Below, in pieces: positions 54,500 to 62,735 of a stretch of DNA of 64,000 bases (positions within the stretch are counted from its first letter, which is position 1; each line of letters starts with the position of its first letter). A model generated the notes under the pieces. The model ran no database searches. It was given only the letters and a program-made list of their open reading frames with translations, and was not told where the DNA came from. The stretch covers positions 101,312 to 165,311 of the forward strand of contig CAVVPU010000221.1 in assembly GCA_963750015.1 (NCBI GenBank), written 5' to 3'. This stretch comes from CAVVNC01 sp963750015 (GTDB lineage Bacteria > Desulfobacterota > Syntrophorhabdia > Syntrophorhabdales > WCHB1-27). A program made the position numbers and the translations under genes.

Positions 54500-54692
54500 T
54501 TCCCGGCTCCGGCCTCCATAGGATGTACACACCAACATCAGTTGAATAAGAGCGGCGTCCCTGGAGGCCGGCAAGGACGGAACGCTTTCGCGATTTCTTT
54601 CTCGTTCATCGTCATAGCCCGAAGGGCTCATCGTCCCTCGTCCGTCGGTCTTTCCCCTTTTCACTTTTCCCTTTCCCCTTCGTTTGCCCTGG
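54500..54692 (+). repeat. Interspersed structured repeat, partial copy D with tail
   Basis: Only the 3' half is present: GGCTCCGGCCTCCATAGG, ACACACCAACATCA, GAGCGGCGTCCCTGG, then a tail with CGTCCCTCGTCC units and T/C-rich runs, ending CGTTTGCCCTGG. That end is the inverted partner (11 of 12) of the start of copy C, so C plus D may be one larger unit. Confidence 0.65.
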
Positions 54693-54855
54693 TGGCGGCC
54701 TCGCGAAAGCGGTTGCAAAATGGCTTTTCCGTATATATACTTGGGCGGCGCGAATCTTCCGTGAGAGATATGTGGGCCGGCACGAGGAACGGAGTTGTGC
54801 CGGTATGAAATATGCAGTAATGTCAGTATGAAAGATGTTGCACAAGGTGAGGGAC

Positions 54856-55803
54856 ATGGTATATAAAGGAATTGTGAAGACGCTTTTGATCGTTATGGTC
54901 CTTCTTTTTCCGTTGTCTGCGTTTGCCGCGGAAATCACCGCCGATTCTTATATCCTCGTCGACAGGGAATCTTTTTCCGTCATTGCAGGAAAGGATTACC
55001 ATCGTCCGTTGCCGCCGGCGAGCACGACGAAAGTAATGACCACCATTCTCGCCCTGGAGAGGCTCAACCAGGACGAGAGCATCATACCTTCGAAACAGGT
55101 GCTTTCGATCCCCGCCTCCAAGCTCAACCTGGTTCCGGGCCGACCCTATCGGGCCATCGACCTGATCAAGGGGGCCATGGTTGAATCGGCTAACGACGCT
55201 GCCTATACCCTGGGCGTGGCAATCGGCGGATCCGAGGAGGGTTTCGCCCGGCTCATGAATGAAAAGGCCCGCGAGATAGGCGCAAACGACTGTCATTTCG
55301 AAAACGCCTCCGGTCTCTACGTGCCGGGACACCTCGTATCAGCCTACGACCTTGCCCTTATCTTTAGCTATGCCCTGAACAACAAGGAATTCGAAGAGAT
55401 AGTGGGGACCAAGTATTTTCTTTTCAACAGGGGCAACGGTGACGTGAAGTACATGAACCACAACCGTCTCCTCTTCTGCTTTACGCCTTCGGTGGGCGGG
55501 AAGACGGGCTACACCAGGGCATCCCGCCACTGCTATGTGGGGGCCTTCGAAAAGGACGGAAAGACCTATATCCTTGCTATCCTCGGCAGCCGGAACCTCT
55601 GGGGGGACGCGGTCAACATCCTCCAGCAGATTTACACGGACGTGCCTTCGCCCCGCGATATCGTCATGTCCAAGGCGAGCATTACCTCTCCCTTTTCGTA
55701 TCACGTCAAAACGGTCAGCTATAAGAGGGTGAAGAGATACGATGTAGTAAAAAAGCCCAGGAAGACCAAGAAAGGGAAGCACCACCGGCTCCACAGGATT
55801 TGA
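54856..55803 (+). CDS. D-alanyl-D-alanine carboxypeptidase (DacA-type, peptidase S11)
   Basis: 315 residues from the ATG at 54856 (GGTGAGGGAC upstream), with a signal peptide ending PLSAFAA. Penicillin-binding motifs in order: S56-T-T-K59, S111-A-N113 and K216-T-G. It trims the terminal D-alanine of peptidoglycan stem peptides in the periplasm. It lacks the C-terminal amphipathic anchor of PBP5; instead the end is very basic (KKPRKTKKGKHHR). The next gene starts within the stop codon (TGATG), so both are co-translated. Confidence 0.93.
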   Translation: MVYKGIVKTLLIVMVLLFPLSAFAAEITADSYILVDRESFSVIAGKDYHRPLPPASTTKVMTTILALERLNQDESIIPSKQVLSIPASKLNLVPGRPYRAIDLIKGAMVESANDAAYTLGVAIGGSEEGFARLMNEKAREIGANDCHFENASGLYVPGHLVSAYDLALIFSYALNNKEFEEIVGTKYFLFNRGNGDVKYMNHNRLLFCFTPSVGGKTGYTRASRHCYVGAFEKDGKTYILAILGSRNLWGDAVNILQQIYTDVPSPRDIVMSKASITSPFSYHVKTVSYKRVKRYDVVKKPRKTKKGKHHRLHRI

Positions 55804-57218
55804 TGAGATTCAAACGCCTCTTTGTATCAGCGCTCATTTTCTTCTTTCTTCACGGGAGTCTGTTCGCCCTTACATTGGACGAAGAAAAGAAGTACGGCCG
55901 GGAGGTATATGGCGAGGTCTCGCGCTCGGCGAGCCTCCTTTCCGACCCCTATGTCTGCATTTACATGAATATCATAAAATCACGGCTGGAAGCCGCAGCC
56001 GACCTGCCATTGCCCATCAAGCTGACCATTATCAATTCGCCCACCCTTGAGGCCTTTGCAACTGCCGGCGGTTATGTTTTTATCACCACCGGCATACTGG
56101 AGCAGGCCGACAAGGAGGAAGAGGTCGCAGGAGTGCTCGCCCACGAGTTCGGCCACGTCGGAAAACGCCACGTGTCCAAGGCCATGGAAAAGGAAAAGTA
56201 TCTCACCTGGGCCACCCTGGCGACGGTGCTCCTTGCAGCGTTGGGTCCGGCCGATGCCGCGGCAAAGGGCGTTATCATGGCCGGCGGAATGGGAGCAGGG
56301 GAGGCTGTGGCGCTGAAATTCTCCCGGGAAAACGAGGAGGAAGCCGACAGGGCAGGAGTCGGAACCGCCGAGCGGGCCGGGTACAACGGCCGGGGCAGCG
56401 CCGAGTTCCTCAAGAAGATTGCCTCCCTCAGCAACGAGAAAGACTATCCCCCCTATCTCCTCACCCATCCTTATTCGACAGACCGGGTAATGAAGATAGA
56501 GCAGCTCGCGAGCCCCATGAAGACCCGCGTGGACGATTCATTCTTTCCTTTCATCCTCGTGAGGCTCTTGGTGCTGGGAAAGCCGCTGAGCGCGCAGAAC
56601 GAGGAGATCTGGCTCAACAGATACCGCAAGGACCCCAAGGATGCGGCCAACTGCTATGCCGCAGCCCTTATCTACTCCATGAAGGGCGATACCGGACGTG
56701 GTCTTGACCTGCTCGGGCAGCTCGATTCCCCGTACAGACCCCTCTTGGTCGGGGAGTTGCTCGTCCGCGCCAACCGCTTCAAGGAAGCCGTCGATGTACT
56801 CAATCCCGAGACCAATCCTGTTGCCCGTTATTTCCTCGCCAAGGCCTACGAGGGGCAAGGCAACTTTCAAATGGCCGGCCGCGTTTACAAGGAGCTTATC
56901 CCCTTTGCCGGGACTTTTCCAGAGGCATATCAGCGGATAGGAATGACCCTCGGAAGACAGGGCGATCAGGCGGGCGGGTACGCGTTCCTCGGCCGCTACT
57001 ACCTTGAGACAGGGCGGGACGGGGCAGCCCGGACCAACCTCGAAAAGGCCATCACGAAATACGGGATAAACGCACCGGAATCAGCGGAGCTCTTGATGCT
57101 CCTCGATACGATCAAAGGCTCGGGCAAGAAGAACAACGACACCAAAGGCAACGGGTATGGTCGTCCTTCCTTTCTCACGGCTTCTCCTTCGCCCTTTCCC
57201 TCATTTCTTCAACGATAA
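55803..57218 (+). CDS. M48-family periplasmic metalloprotease with TPR-like repeats (BepA-like)
   Basis: 471 residues, signal peptide (LFVSALIFFFLHGSLFA). The zinc site is HEFGH (about 114-118) with the third ligand in FSRENEEEADRAGVGTAERAGY. C-terminal residues from about 270 form helical pairs typical of TPRs. BepA-type proteases check assembly of outer-membrane proteins. The ATG overlaps the dacA stop by one base. The 3' end overlaps the convergent gene at 57175 by 44 nt; the last 25 residues may be an extension of no importance. Confidence 0.9.
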   Translation: MRFKRLFVSALIFFFLHGSLFALTLDEEKKYGREVYGEVSRSASLLSDPYVCIYMNIIKSRLEAAADLPLPIKLTIINSPTLEAFATAGGYVFITTGILEQADKEEEVAGVLAHEFGHVGKRHVSKAMEKEKYLTWATLATVLLAALGPADAAAKGVIMAGGMGAGEAVALKFSRENEEEADRAGVGTAERAGYNGRGSAEFLKKIASLSNEKDYPPYLLTHPYSTDRVMKIEQLASPMKTRVDDSFFPFILVRLLVLGKPLSAQNEEIWLNRYRKDPKDAANCYAAALIYSMKGDTGRGLDLLGQLDSPYRPLLVGELLVRANRFKEAVDVLNPETNPVARYFLAKAYEGQGNFQMAGRVYKELIPFAGTFPEAYQRIGMTLGRQGDQAGGYAFLGRYYLETGRDGAARTNLEKAITKYGINAPESAELLMLLDTIKGSGKKNNDTKGNGYGRPSFLTASPSPFPSFLQR

Positions 57219-58002
57219 GCTCGATCGCTTCCTGAATACTCGGGCCTTCCCCCTTGCATCGCACGACTCGCGAGCCCTTGGGCCGCCATATGTCAGGGTC
57301 TGCCTCCCAAAAGAGGGTAGTTGGGAAGAGACCGCACCGGGCTGCAAGGTGGGCCATGCCCGAGTCGTTCGAGAAGAAAAAGCCCCCCTTTGACAAAAAG
57401 GCAGCTATTTCCGGAAGGCCATCGAAGCTGAGCGTAGGAACACCCGGCAGAAGCAGCTCGGGGGGCGTCACGAACACGCTGTTCAAGCCCTGTGCTGTCA
57501 AGCCCTCCTGCACCCTCACGAAGTTTTCGGGCGGCCACTTGTGCTTTTCGAAACCCGTCTCTGCATAGAGGATTATCCGGTCTGCCCATCTTTTCGGGAA
57601 GGCGGCGGCTGTCGGTTTCATCCCGTATGTGGCGAGCTGCGCGAGCTGGTGCTGCTCCACGGGTATGCTCATCCCGTCAGGAAAAAGGTCGATGAAGAGG
57701 AGATCGTGCGTGAGGCCGGATAGCCGCGCCCGGAAAGAGCCTTCCCGGTCTTTGCCGAAGAAGATGATGCGTTTCCATGAAGGCCCCGGAGATGAATCGG
57801 AGAAGAGGTACGCCCATTCGCGCCGGTCTATGGAACCGACCCGCGTGAAATAGGCGGAGAAAAGCTCGAGGACCCGTGCGTTGCCCACGGCCCTGATGGG
57901 CCCCTTGCAGTGGAGGGAGATGGTGAGAAAGGCCGACTCGGATAAGCAGATATCGCCGAGTCCGCCCATGTGGATAAGAAGGCTTTCGGCGTTCTCGATC
58001 AC
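57175..58002 (-). CDS. Glycosyltransferase family 9 (heptosyltransferase-like)
   Basis: 275 residues from a GTG at 58002 that follows GAGGAG; the open frame continues upstream to 58152 but that part lies in non-coding sequence ahead of repeat copy E. GT9 features: LLIHMGGLGDICLSESAFL at the N-terminus (the G-x-GD donor loop), then GFFFSNDSGMAHLAARCGLFPTTLFWE, the classical heptosyltransferase C-terminal motif. It would add a sugar to a lipopolysaccharide core, though the protein is shorter than WaaC/WaaF. Confidence 0.75.
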   Translation of the reverse strand: MIENAESLLIHMGGLGDICLSESAFLTISLHCKGPIRAVGNARVLELFSAYFTRVGSIDRREWAYLFSDSSPGPSWKRIIFFGKDREGSFRARLSGLTHDLLFIDLFPDGMSIPVEQHQLAQLATYGMKPTAAAFPKRWADRIILYAETGFEKHKWPPENFVRVQEGLTAQGLNSVFVTPPELLLPGVPTLSFDGLPEIAAFLSKGGFFFSNDSGMAHLAARCGLFPTTLFWEADPDIWRPKGSRVVRCKGEGPSIQEAIELIVEEMRERAKEKP

Positions 58003-58186
58003 TGGGACACGCTCCTCAGGACGCCTGATAGAGCCTTCCTCAGAGCCGGGGTAGCAGGCGGAAACATGTGAGTATCCTACCACGAGAGAAGCACACGAGG
58101 GTAGGGCACCTGCATGAAAGAGGCGAATGGGGCGAAGAGCCAAAAGAAGCACGTGAGGGCACGAGGCGTGGCCGGTCTACGAGAGA

Positions 58187-58446
58187 GACGAGTGAGGGTC
58201 CGAGGTGTGGCCGGTCGGCTGGGAGAGATCGCGATCTGCGGCGCACTTTTCGCCATGCGCCCTCCGACGTACATTTAGTACGCCATCCGGGCAGCAAGGC
58301 TCAAATTGCATCCACACCTCACGATCCCTCCCATCCGACCGGCCGGTGGCACGCGGAGCCGTATCATTAAAGAGCCCGCGGCTCCGGCCTTCATCGGATG
58401 CACACACCAGCACCAATTTAAGAGGAGGGCGGCCCTAGGAGGCCGC
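58187..58446 (+). repeat. Interspersed structured repeat, copy E
   Basis: The core is almost identical to copy C (arms 58209-58231 and 58322-58344, 21 of 23 paired; central ACGTAC-ATTTA-GTACGC; CGGAGCCG/CGGCTCCG hairpin; box with CTTCATCGGATG). The left edge contains an extra copy of GTGTGGCCGG-like sequence (58168-58177), as if the start had been duplicated. The leader shared by A and C is missing. The nearby 58485-58530 contains GGGAGAGGGG and GGGTAGGGTGAGGG, motifs common to many proteobacterial intergenic repeats. Confidence 0.78.
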
Positions 58447-58555
58447 GAAGAGCCGACTATGTGATTCCTTTCTTTTCCTCGCCCTGGGAGAGGGGAGCGG
58501 GTAGGGTGAGGGTGGCGTCGAGTCCCTTTTGACTTGGGCATGAGCACTCAACCTG

Positions 58556-58876
58556 TTAGGCGATCTTTTGAATCTTCACTGCTGTTCCGAAACATAGGAC
58601 TTCTGTCCCATCCCCGACATCAGAAGCGTCATACTGAACTCCGACTACTGCGTCTGCCCCCAGTTTTTTCGCATGTTCCACCATGTCATCATACGCCTGA
58701 GCTCTTGTAGTTTCACACATTTCAGTGAACGCTCGTATCTTCCCTCCCACAATGTTCTGCAAGCTCCCCATTATCCCCTGCCCGATTGTCGGAGTGCGGA
58801 CGACTATGCCTCTGACTATGCCAAGGTACTGAGTGATCTGATACCCTTCGATTTGGAAGGTTGTGGTAACAATCAT
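58556..58876 (-). CDS. YbjQ/DUF74-family protein
   Basis: 106 residues from the ATG at 58876 (AAAGGAGAG upstream). The sequence follows YbjQ closely: IVTTTFQIEGYQITQYLGIVRGIVV, GSLQNIVGGKIRAFTEMCE, ARAQAYDDMV-like RAQAYDDMVEHAKKLGADAVVGVQYD. Family members form a pentameric fold; the function is not known. Confidence 0.9.
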   Translation of the reverse strand: MIVTTTFQIEGYQITQYLGIVRGIVVRTPTIGQGIMGSLQNIVGGKIRAFTEMCETTRAQAYDDMVEHAKKLGADAVVGVQYDASDVGDGTEVLCFGTAVKIQKIA

Positions 58877-58950
58877 AACTCTCTCCTTTCTACACGACAC
58901 TCCCTGCCGCCAGAAGATACCTAATTTGTTAGTACTCTTGGAGAGTCCGT

Positions 58951-59172
58951 TCACTGAGCAGCCGTCCCCGGCAGAGTGATCAGAATTGCTACACCGCAGG
59001 CGCAGGAAAAAAGCCCCAGCAACGCAAGAAGTAGTGTGTGCAGTAGGCCCCTTCCGCTTTTTAGGTTAATCCAGCCAAGAAAGAGCAAAGCCATTCCTGT
59101 GAGGATAAGCAATACGCCTTTCAGTGGAAGAGGCAATGCCTCCAGCAGGTCGCTAAGCCAACTTCCTCTCAT
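58951..59172 (-). CDS. Small two-helix membrane protein
   Basis: 73 residues, ATG at 59172 with GGGGAG upstream. Two hydrophobic segments (LKGVLLILTGMALLFLGW and LLHTLLLALLGLFSCACGVA) with a short basic loop. No family recognised. It precedes ybjQ on the same strand and may be co-transcribed. Confidence 0.55.
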   Translation of the reverse strand: MRGSWLSDLLEALPLPLKGVLLILTGMALLFLGWINLKSGRGLLHTLLLALLGLFSCACGVAILITLPGTAAQ

Positions 59173-59370
59173 TTCGCGTGCTCCCCTACTCCACGGGATA
59201 CTTGTCCGGCTCGAATGCCTAACAGCGGAGAAACCAAAAGAACGAGGAAAATGCTCGCCTCATTTCTGTCTCCTTCACAATTACCATACGAAAGGTAGGG
59301 CATGCAAGAACAAAGACATAATTGAGGAAGACATCCTTAATAACGAATTACGTCTTGTCCACTTATTCTG

Positions 59371-59440
59371 GAGGCCTCCAGGGACGCCGCTCTCATCCAA
59401 TTGGTGCTGGTGTGTGCATCCGATGAAGGCCGGAGCCGGA
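59371..59440 (-). repeat. Interspersed structured repeat, partial copy F
   Basis: Only the 3' end of the unit is present: the GCGGC/GCCGC-type hairpin (GGCCTCCAGGGACGCCGC), GTGTGTGCATCCGATGAAGG (the box on the minus strand) and part of the GGAGCCG hairpin. It is followed by ATCGCGAA-type repeats (59447-59482) that recur at 62613-62647. Confidence 0.7.
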
Positions 59441-59446
59441 AAGGAC

Positions 59447-59482
59447 ATCGCGAAGCTCGAATCGCGAATCGCGAAGGTTTAG
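59447..59482. repeat. TCGCGA-rich short repeat
   Basis: About 35 bp containing three TCGCGA palindromes in a spaced array. A nearly identical copy (two differences) is at 62613-62647, in both cases next to an interspersed repeat and before CCACCCTCA-type sequence. Confidence 0.6.
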
Positions 59483-59721
59483 AACGGAAGAGCGAATGAC
59501 CACCCTCATCCTACCCTTTCGGGAACGGGCAATACGCGCCTGCGGCGGTTCTTCCTTTTTATGAGGGGGTGGCTCCGTGGGCTTTGGAAGAAAAGGCAAG
59601 AACCTATCGCGGGCCAAGCTCTCGCCGTTGGCGATGATCCGCGAGGGCAAGCCTGGATGGAGGGGGCGACGCAAGCCCCGTTAATTGCCGCGGCCATGCC
59701 TCGTGCCCTCACACGTACCGG

Positions 59722-59757
59722 TTGACATTTGGTATCTATAAGGTATAATAATTATAC
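59722..59757 (+). promoter_or_regulatory. brnT promoter with operator palindrome
   Basis: TTGACA (59722-59727) and TATAAT (59744-59749) are 16 nt apart. The perfect 15-bp palindrome GTATAATAATTATAC (59743-59757) covers the -10 box and touches the ATG at 59758, so transcription would start 0-2 nt before the coding region. The antitoxin is expected to bind the palindrome. The rest of 59173-59721 holds repeat copy F and no gene. Confidence 0.75.
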
Positions 59758-60018
59758 ATGGAGTTTGAGTTTGATCCGAGGAAGAGCGAAATGAACAAGA
59801 CCAAACACGGCATTGATTTTGTCCAGGCTCAGGTACTCTGGGATGATCCTGACCTCGTTGAAGTACCCATCAGGACGAGCGATGAGCCGAGGTTTTTCGT
59901 CGTGGGAAGAATCCTGGACAAGCACTGGTCGGGTGTCATCACTTACCGGAGCGACAGGATTAGAATAATCTCCGTGCGCCGGTCGAGGAAAGAGGAGGTC
60001 GACCTTTATGAAGGCTAG
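59758..60018 (+). CDS. brnT: BrnT-family ribonuclease toxin
   Basis: 86 residues: EFDPRKSEMNKTKHGIDFVQAQVLW, then RFFVVGRILDKHWSGVITYRSDRIRIISVRRSRKEE, the BrnT (RelE-fold) pattern with the C-terminal Arg cluster. No ribosome site: the mRNA appears leaderless because the promoter abuts the ATG. It overlaps the antitoxin gene by 11 nt. A type II toxin that cuts RNA. Confidence 0.92.
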   Translation: MEFEFDPRKSEMNKTKHGIDFVQAQVLWDDPDLVEVPIRTSDEPRFFVVGRILDKHWSGVITYRSDRIRIISVRRSRKEEVDLYEG

Positions 60019-60232
60019 CGAATTCGACAAGAAATTCGATGAAGGAGAGGACATAACAAAATACCTGGATGTGTCCAAGGCGAAGAGGCCCGGACAGGAG
60101 CAGAAACGGGTCAACGTGGACTTCCCTGCCTGGATGGTCCGCTTGCTGGATAAGGAGGCGAAGCGGCTGGGCGTTCCGCGCCAGGCTATCATCAAGGTAT
60201 GGATAGGCGAGCGCATCGAAAAAGCAGGGTGA
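60008..60232 (+). CDS. brnA: BrnA-family antitoxin
   Basis: 74 residues. KRVNVDFPAWMVRLLDKEAKRLGVPRQAIIKVWIGERI is the BrnA ribbon-helix-helix DNA-binding domain; the acidic first 25 residues would contact the toxin. AGGAGG lies upstream of the ATG. It follows brnT, the normal order for this pair. Repeat copy G begins immediately after its stop. Confidence 0.92.
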   Translation: MKASEFDKKFDEGEDITKYLDVSKAKRPGQEQKRVNVDFPAWMVRLLDKEAKRLGVPRQAIIKVWIGERIEKAG

Positions 60233-60561
60233 TGGACGATGGACGACGAGCCCTTCGGGACGAGGGACGAGAAAGACCTCGCCAATCGCGAAAAGCGAGA
60301 GCACCTTCTTGGCGGCCTCCAGGGACGCCGCTCTTATTCAATTGATGTTGGTGTGCACATCCTATGAAGGCCGGAGCCGCGGGCTCTTCTAAAGATACGG
60401 TTCCGCGTGCCACCGGCCGGTCGCTTGAAGGGGATGCGTCATAGGTGGATGCCATGTGAGCAACGTTGGCCGCAGCCGTACTAAATGTACGGCGGATGGA
60501 CACGTGCGGAGCAGGGCGCCGCATAGGGCGTATTCCCTTCAAGCGACCGGCCGCACCTCGT
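60233..60561 (-). repeat. Interspersed structured repeat, copy G (covarying arms)
   Basis: Reverse-oriented copy. Arms GGCCGGTCGCTTGAAGGG (60415-60432) and CCCTTCAAGCGACCGGCC (60535-60552) are a perfect 18-bp inverted repeat, but their inner half differs from copies A, C and E (GCTTGAAGGG against GGCTGGGAGG). The central hairpin CCGTAC/GTACGG, GGAACCG hairpin and box are conserved. The tail (GACGATGGACGACGAG units, 60233-60280) abuts the brnA stop. No gene is seen from 60562 to 60747. Confidence 0.78.
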
Positions 60562-60747
60562 GCCTTCACTCGCCGCCCCACAGTTGAAGACATTTCTCGT
60601 CTCGGCTTTTTCCTTACTTTCTCTTTCCCAAGCTTGCCATTATGGATTTGTCATGGTTATGATTAGAGAGCACCGTCTTACACGGGCTCGCCTGGGCGCC
60701 GCCCTATGAGGTCAATCCGAAGAAGTTCATGAGAAACGGCAGAGTGT

Positions 60748-61674
60748 ATGGAGAAGAAAGAGATTAGGAAAGAAGAGTTTCCCTGGAGCAAGGTCTTTGA
60801 GCAATTGCCTCAGGAAAAGCAGGATGAATTCATCCGGACCGCGGAGGATCGAGTCGTAGCGCCCCATACGATCATCGTCAAGCAAGGGGACCCCGGGGAC
60901 TCTTTTTATATCATTCGTTCCGGAAAAGTGAGAGTCTTCAGGAGAACCAGCGACGGATTGGAGAGAGACCTTGCCGTGCTGGGAGCGGGGGAGAGTTTTG
61001 GACAAATCTCGTTGCTCACGGAAGAGGCAAGGGTCGCGAATGTGGAGGCGATAGAGGAGACCCATCTTTCGGTCCTTTCCAGAGAGCAGTTTGAGAGTAT
61101 TCTTAAGGACTTCCCTGACATCTCCGTGGGCCTGGTAAAACAGATGTCGGGATTGCTTATGCAAGCCGGCGCGGTCATTGAAAAGGAGGTAGTGCGACGA
61201 AGCCGGCCGCCCCGGATGAGCTGGCTTCATTTTGTGCTGATCATCGGCCTGAGCCTTCTTCTTGCTCTCCTGTTCAACAAGTCCAACCCGAACGGGATAC
61301 CTCTGTTCCCGAAGGTCCCCGACGCAAAGGCGATTCCCGAGATCAGCGCGCCGTCCGCGATGGAAGAGATGAAGAAGGGGGACACGCTCATGGTCGATGC
61401 GGGGCCTGAAGGCTTCTATCAAGCGGAGCATATCCAGGGAGCAATCAATGTGCCTCTCTCTCTTGCCGATTTGCTGTACGACGTGACCTTCGAAGGAGAG
61501 GACAAGGCGAAGAAGGTGATCGTGTACGGAGGGACTTTCAGCAAGCTCTATGATTGGGAGCTGGCGGACAAGCTCGTACTCAAGGGCCATAAAGACGTGA
61601 GGGTGCTTAAGGGAGGCATAAGGGCATGGGAGAAGGCGGGCTACCCTGTGCAAATATGGGTAGAAAAGAAATGA
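60748..61674 (+). CDS. Cyclic-nucleotide-binding domain, membrane helix and Cys-less rhodanese domain
   Basis: 308 residues. Residues about 20-135 form a CRP-like cNMP-binding domain (IIVKQGDPGDSFYIIRSGKVRVF, GAGESFGQISLLTEEARVANVEA; the usual FGE is FGQ). One membrane helix follows (FVLIIGLSLLLALLF, about 168-182). Residues about 200-305 form a rhodanese-like domain (VDAGPEGFYQAEHIQGAINVPLSL, VLKGGIRAWEKAGYPV), but the active-site loop is VIVYGGTFSK, without the catalytic cysteine. It may sense a nucleotide and pass the signal to the neighbouring MauE/DoxX-like protein. The next gene starts four bases inside its stop (ATGA). Confidence 0.8.
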   Translation: MEKKEIRKEEFPWSKVFEQLPQEKQDEFIRTAEDRVVAPHTIIVKQGDPGDSFYIIRSGKVRVFRRTSDGLERDLAVLGAGESFGQISLLTEEARVANVEAIEETHLSVLSREQFESILKDFPDISVGLVKQMSGLLMQAGAVIEKEVVRRSRPPRMSWLHFVLIIGLSLLLALLFNKSNPNGIPLFPKVPDAKAIPEISAPSAMEEMKKGDTLMVDAGPEGFYQAEHIQGAINVPLSLADLLYDVTFEGEDKAKKVIVYGGTFSKLYDWELADKLVLKGHKDVRVLKGGIRAWEKAGYPVQIWVEKK

Positions 61675-62174
61675 TCTGGAAATTCCTGAAGCGAATCGTG
61701 ACGAGTCCTCATCTTGCGCTCATCCTGAGAGTGTACGTGGGCTGTTTCTTTCTCTACGCAAGTCTGAGCAAGATACCCTACCCGGCACAGTTTGCGGACG
61801 CGGTGGCGGCCTATCGGATAATCCCGTACTGGTTTCTGAATCCGGGAGCCCTCATATTGCCCTGGATCGAGTTTGTGAGCGGACTCTTTCTGATACTTGG
61901 ATTGAGGACGAGGGCTGCCGCAACCTTGATCGGCTTGATGCTGATCATGTTCATATTCATGGGCCTCGCCAACATGTACTGGGGGGTGTCGATTACCTGC
62001 GGATGTTACGACACGGTGGGCGAGCCTATTGGGTGGAGGCATGTGGGCGAACAAGCGATGCTGCTCCTTTTCACGATACAGGTCTTTTCTTACGACAGAT
62101 TATTCACGTTCCTGAGAGGGGGCTTACCGCCCCGCGTAAGGGCACGGATTTTTGCCCGTAGAGAATCTCGATAG
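61671..62174 (+). CDS. MauE/DoxX-like membrane protein
   Basis: 167 residues with four hydrophobic helices: ILRVYVGCFFLYASLSKIPYP, a second with LPWIEFVSGLFLILGL, LIGLMLIMFIFMGLANMYWGV and MLLLFTIQVF. The pattern and SITCGCYD match MauE/DoxX proteins, which handle electrons or thiol redox at the membrane. The ATG overlaps the previous gene by four bases. Confidence 0.8.
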   Translation: MIWKFLKRIVTSPHLALILRVYVGCFFLYASLSKIPYPAQFADAVAAYRIIPYWFLNPGALILPWIEFVSGLFLILGLRTRAAATLIGLMLIMFIFMGLANMYWGVSITCGCYDTVGEPIGWRHVGEQAMLLLFTIQVFSYDRLFTFLRGGLPPRVRARIFARRESR

Positions 62175-62182
62175 GTTGGTCT

Positions 62183-62548
62183 ATGATGAAACAATCAAGA
62201 TATCAGGATTGTCAATGGATCGCGGCTCTCTTTCTGCTTCTGTTACTTCTGTTTTCGTGCGGGTCCAATGATAAGTACGTGGGCACGTACAAAGCAATGG
62301 GGCAGGAATCGACGAAACACAGGGAGATCGTCCTGGAGTTGAAGGAGAATGGGGATGGCCTGTGGAGAGTGAGTTCCGATGAGGCTAAGGGCACCTTCGT
62401 GGAGGTCCCTTTTGCGTGGTACATCAAACGGGGGGACCTACGGGTGAACACCAAAGCGGGAGGCGTGATCGTAGGGAAGATAGACAAGGATACGATCCGG
62501 ATGACGCTACCCGGCTCCAAAGAGCTGCTCTTCAGGAAAACCCGATAG
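62183..62548 (+). CDS. Small lipoprotein of unknown function
   Basis: 121 residues with a lipoprotein signal LLLLFSC (Cys at about 26). The mature part has short beta strands (YVGTYKAMGQES, VVIVGKIDKDTIRMTLPGS-like) as in small periplasmic beta-barrel or lipocalin-like lipoproteins. Eight bases after the MauE-like gene; third member of the same operon. Confidence 0.7.
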   Translation: MMKQSRYQDCQWIAALFLLLLLLFSCGSNDKYVGTYKAMGQESTKHREIVLELKENGDGLWRVSSDEAKGTFVEVPFAWYIKRGDLRVNTKAGGVIVGKIDKDTIRMTLPGSKELLFRKTR

Positions 62549-62563
62549 GCTCCTTCTTCAGTG

Positions 62564-62611
62564 AAAAGGGGAAAGTGGAAAGGGGAAAGGGGAAAGGGGA
62601 AAGGGGAAAGG
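62564..62611 (+). repeat. AAAGGGG microsatellite
   Basis: Four to five consecutive units of AAAGGGG (with one AAAGTGG). G-runs of four separated by three A residues can form a G-quadruplex and can slip during replication. It lies next to the TCGCGA repeat at 62613-62647 and copy H. Confidence 0.8.
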
Positions 62612-62612
62612 A

Positions 62613-62647
62613 ATCGCGAAACTCGAATCGCGAATCGCGAAAGTTAG
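62613..62647. repeat. TCGCGA-rich short repeat, second copy
   Basis: Nearly identical to 59447-59482, again with three TCGCGA palindromes. Confidence 0.6.
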
Positions 62648-62735
62648 GGACAGAGAGCAAGGTCCACCCTCACTCTACCCTCTCCCCTCACCAAGGGCGA
62701 GAGAAAAAGAGCATCCTTTCAGAATGTTCCTTTTG

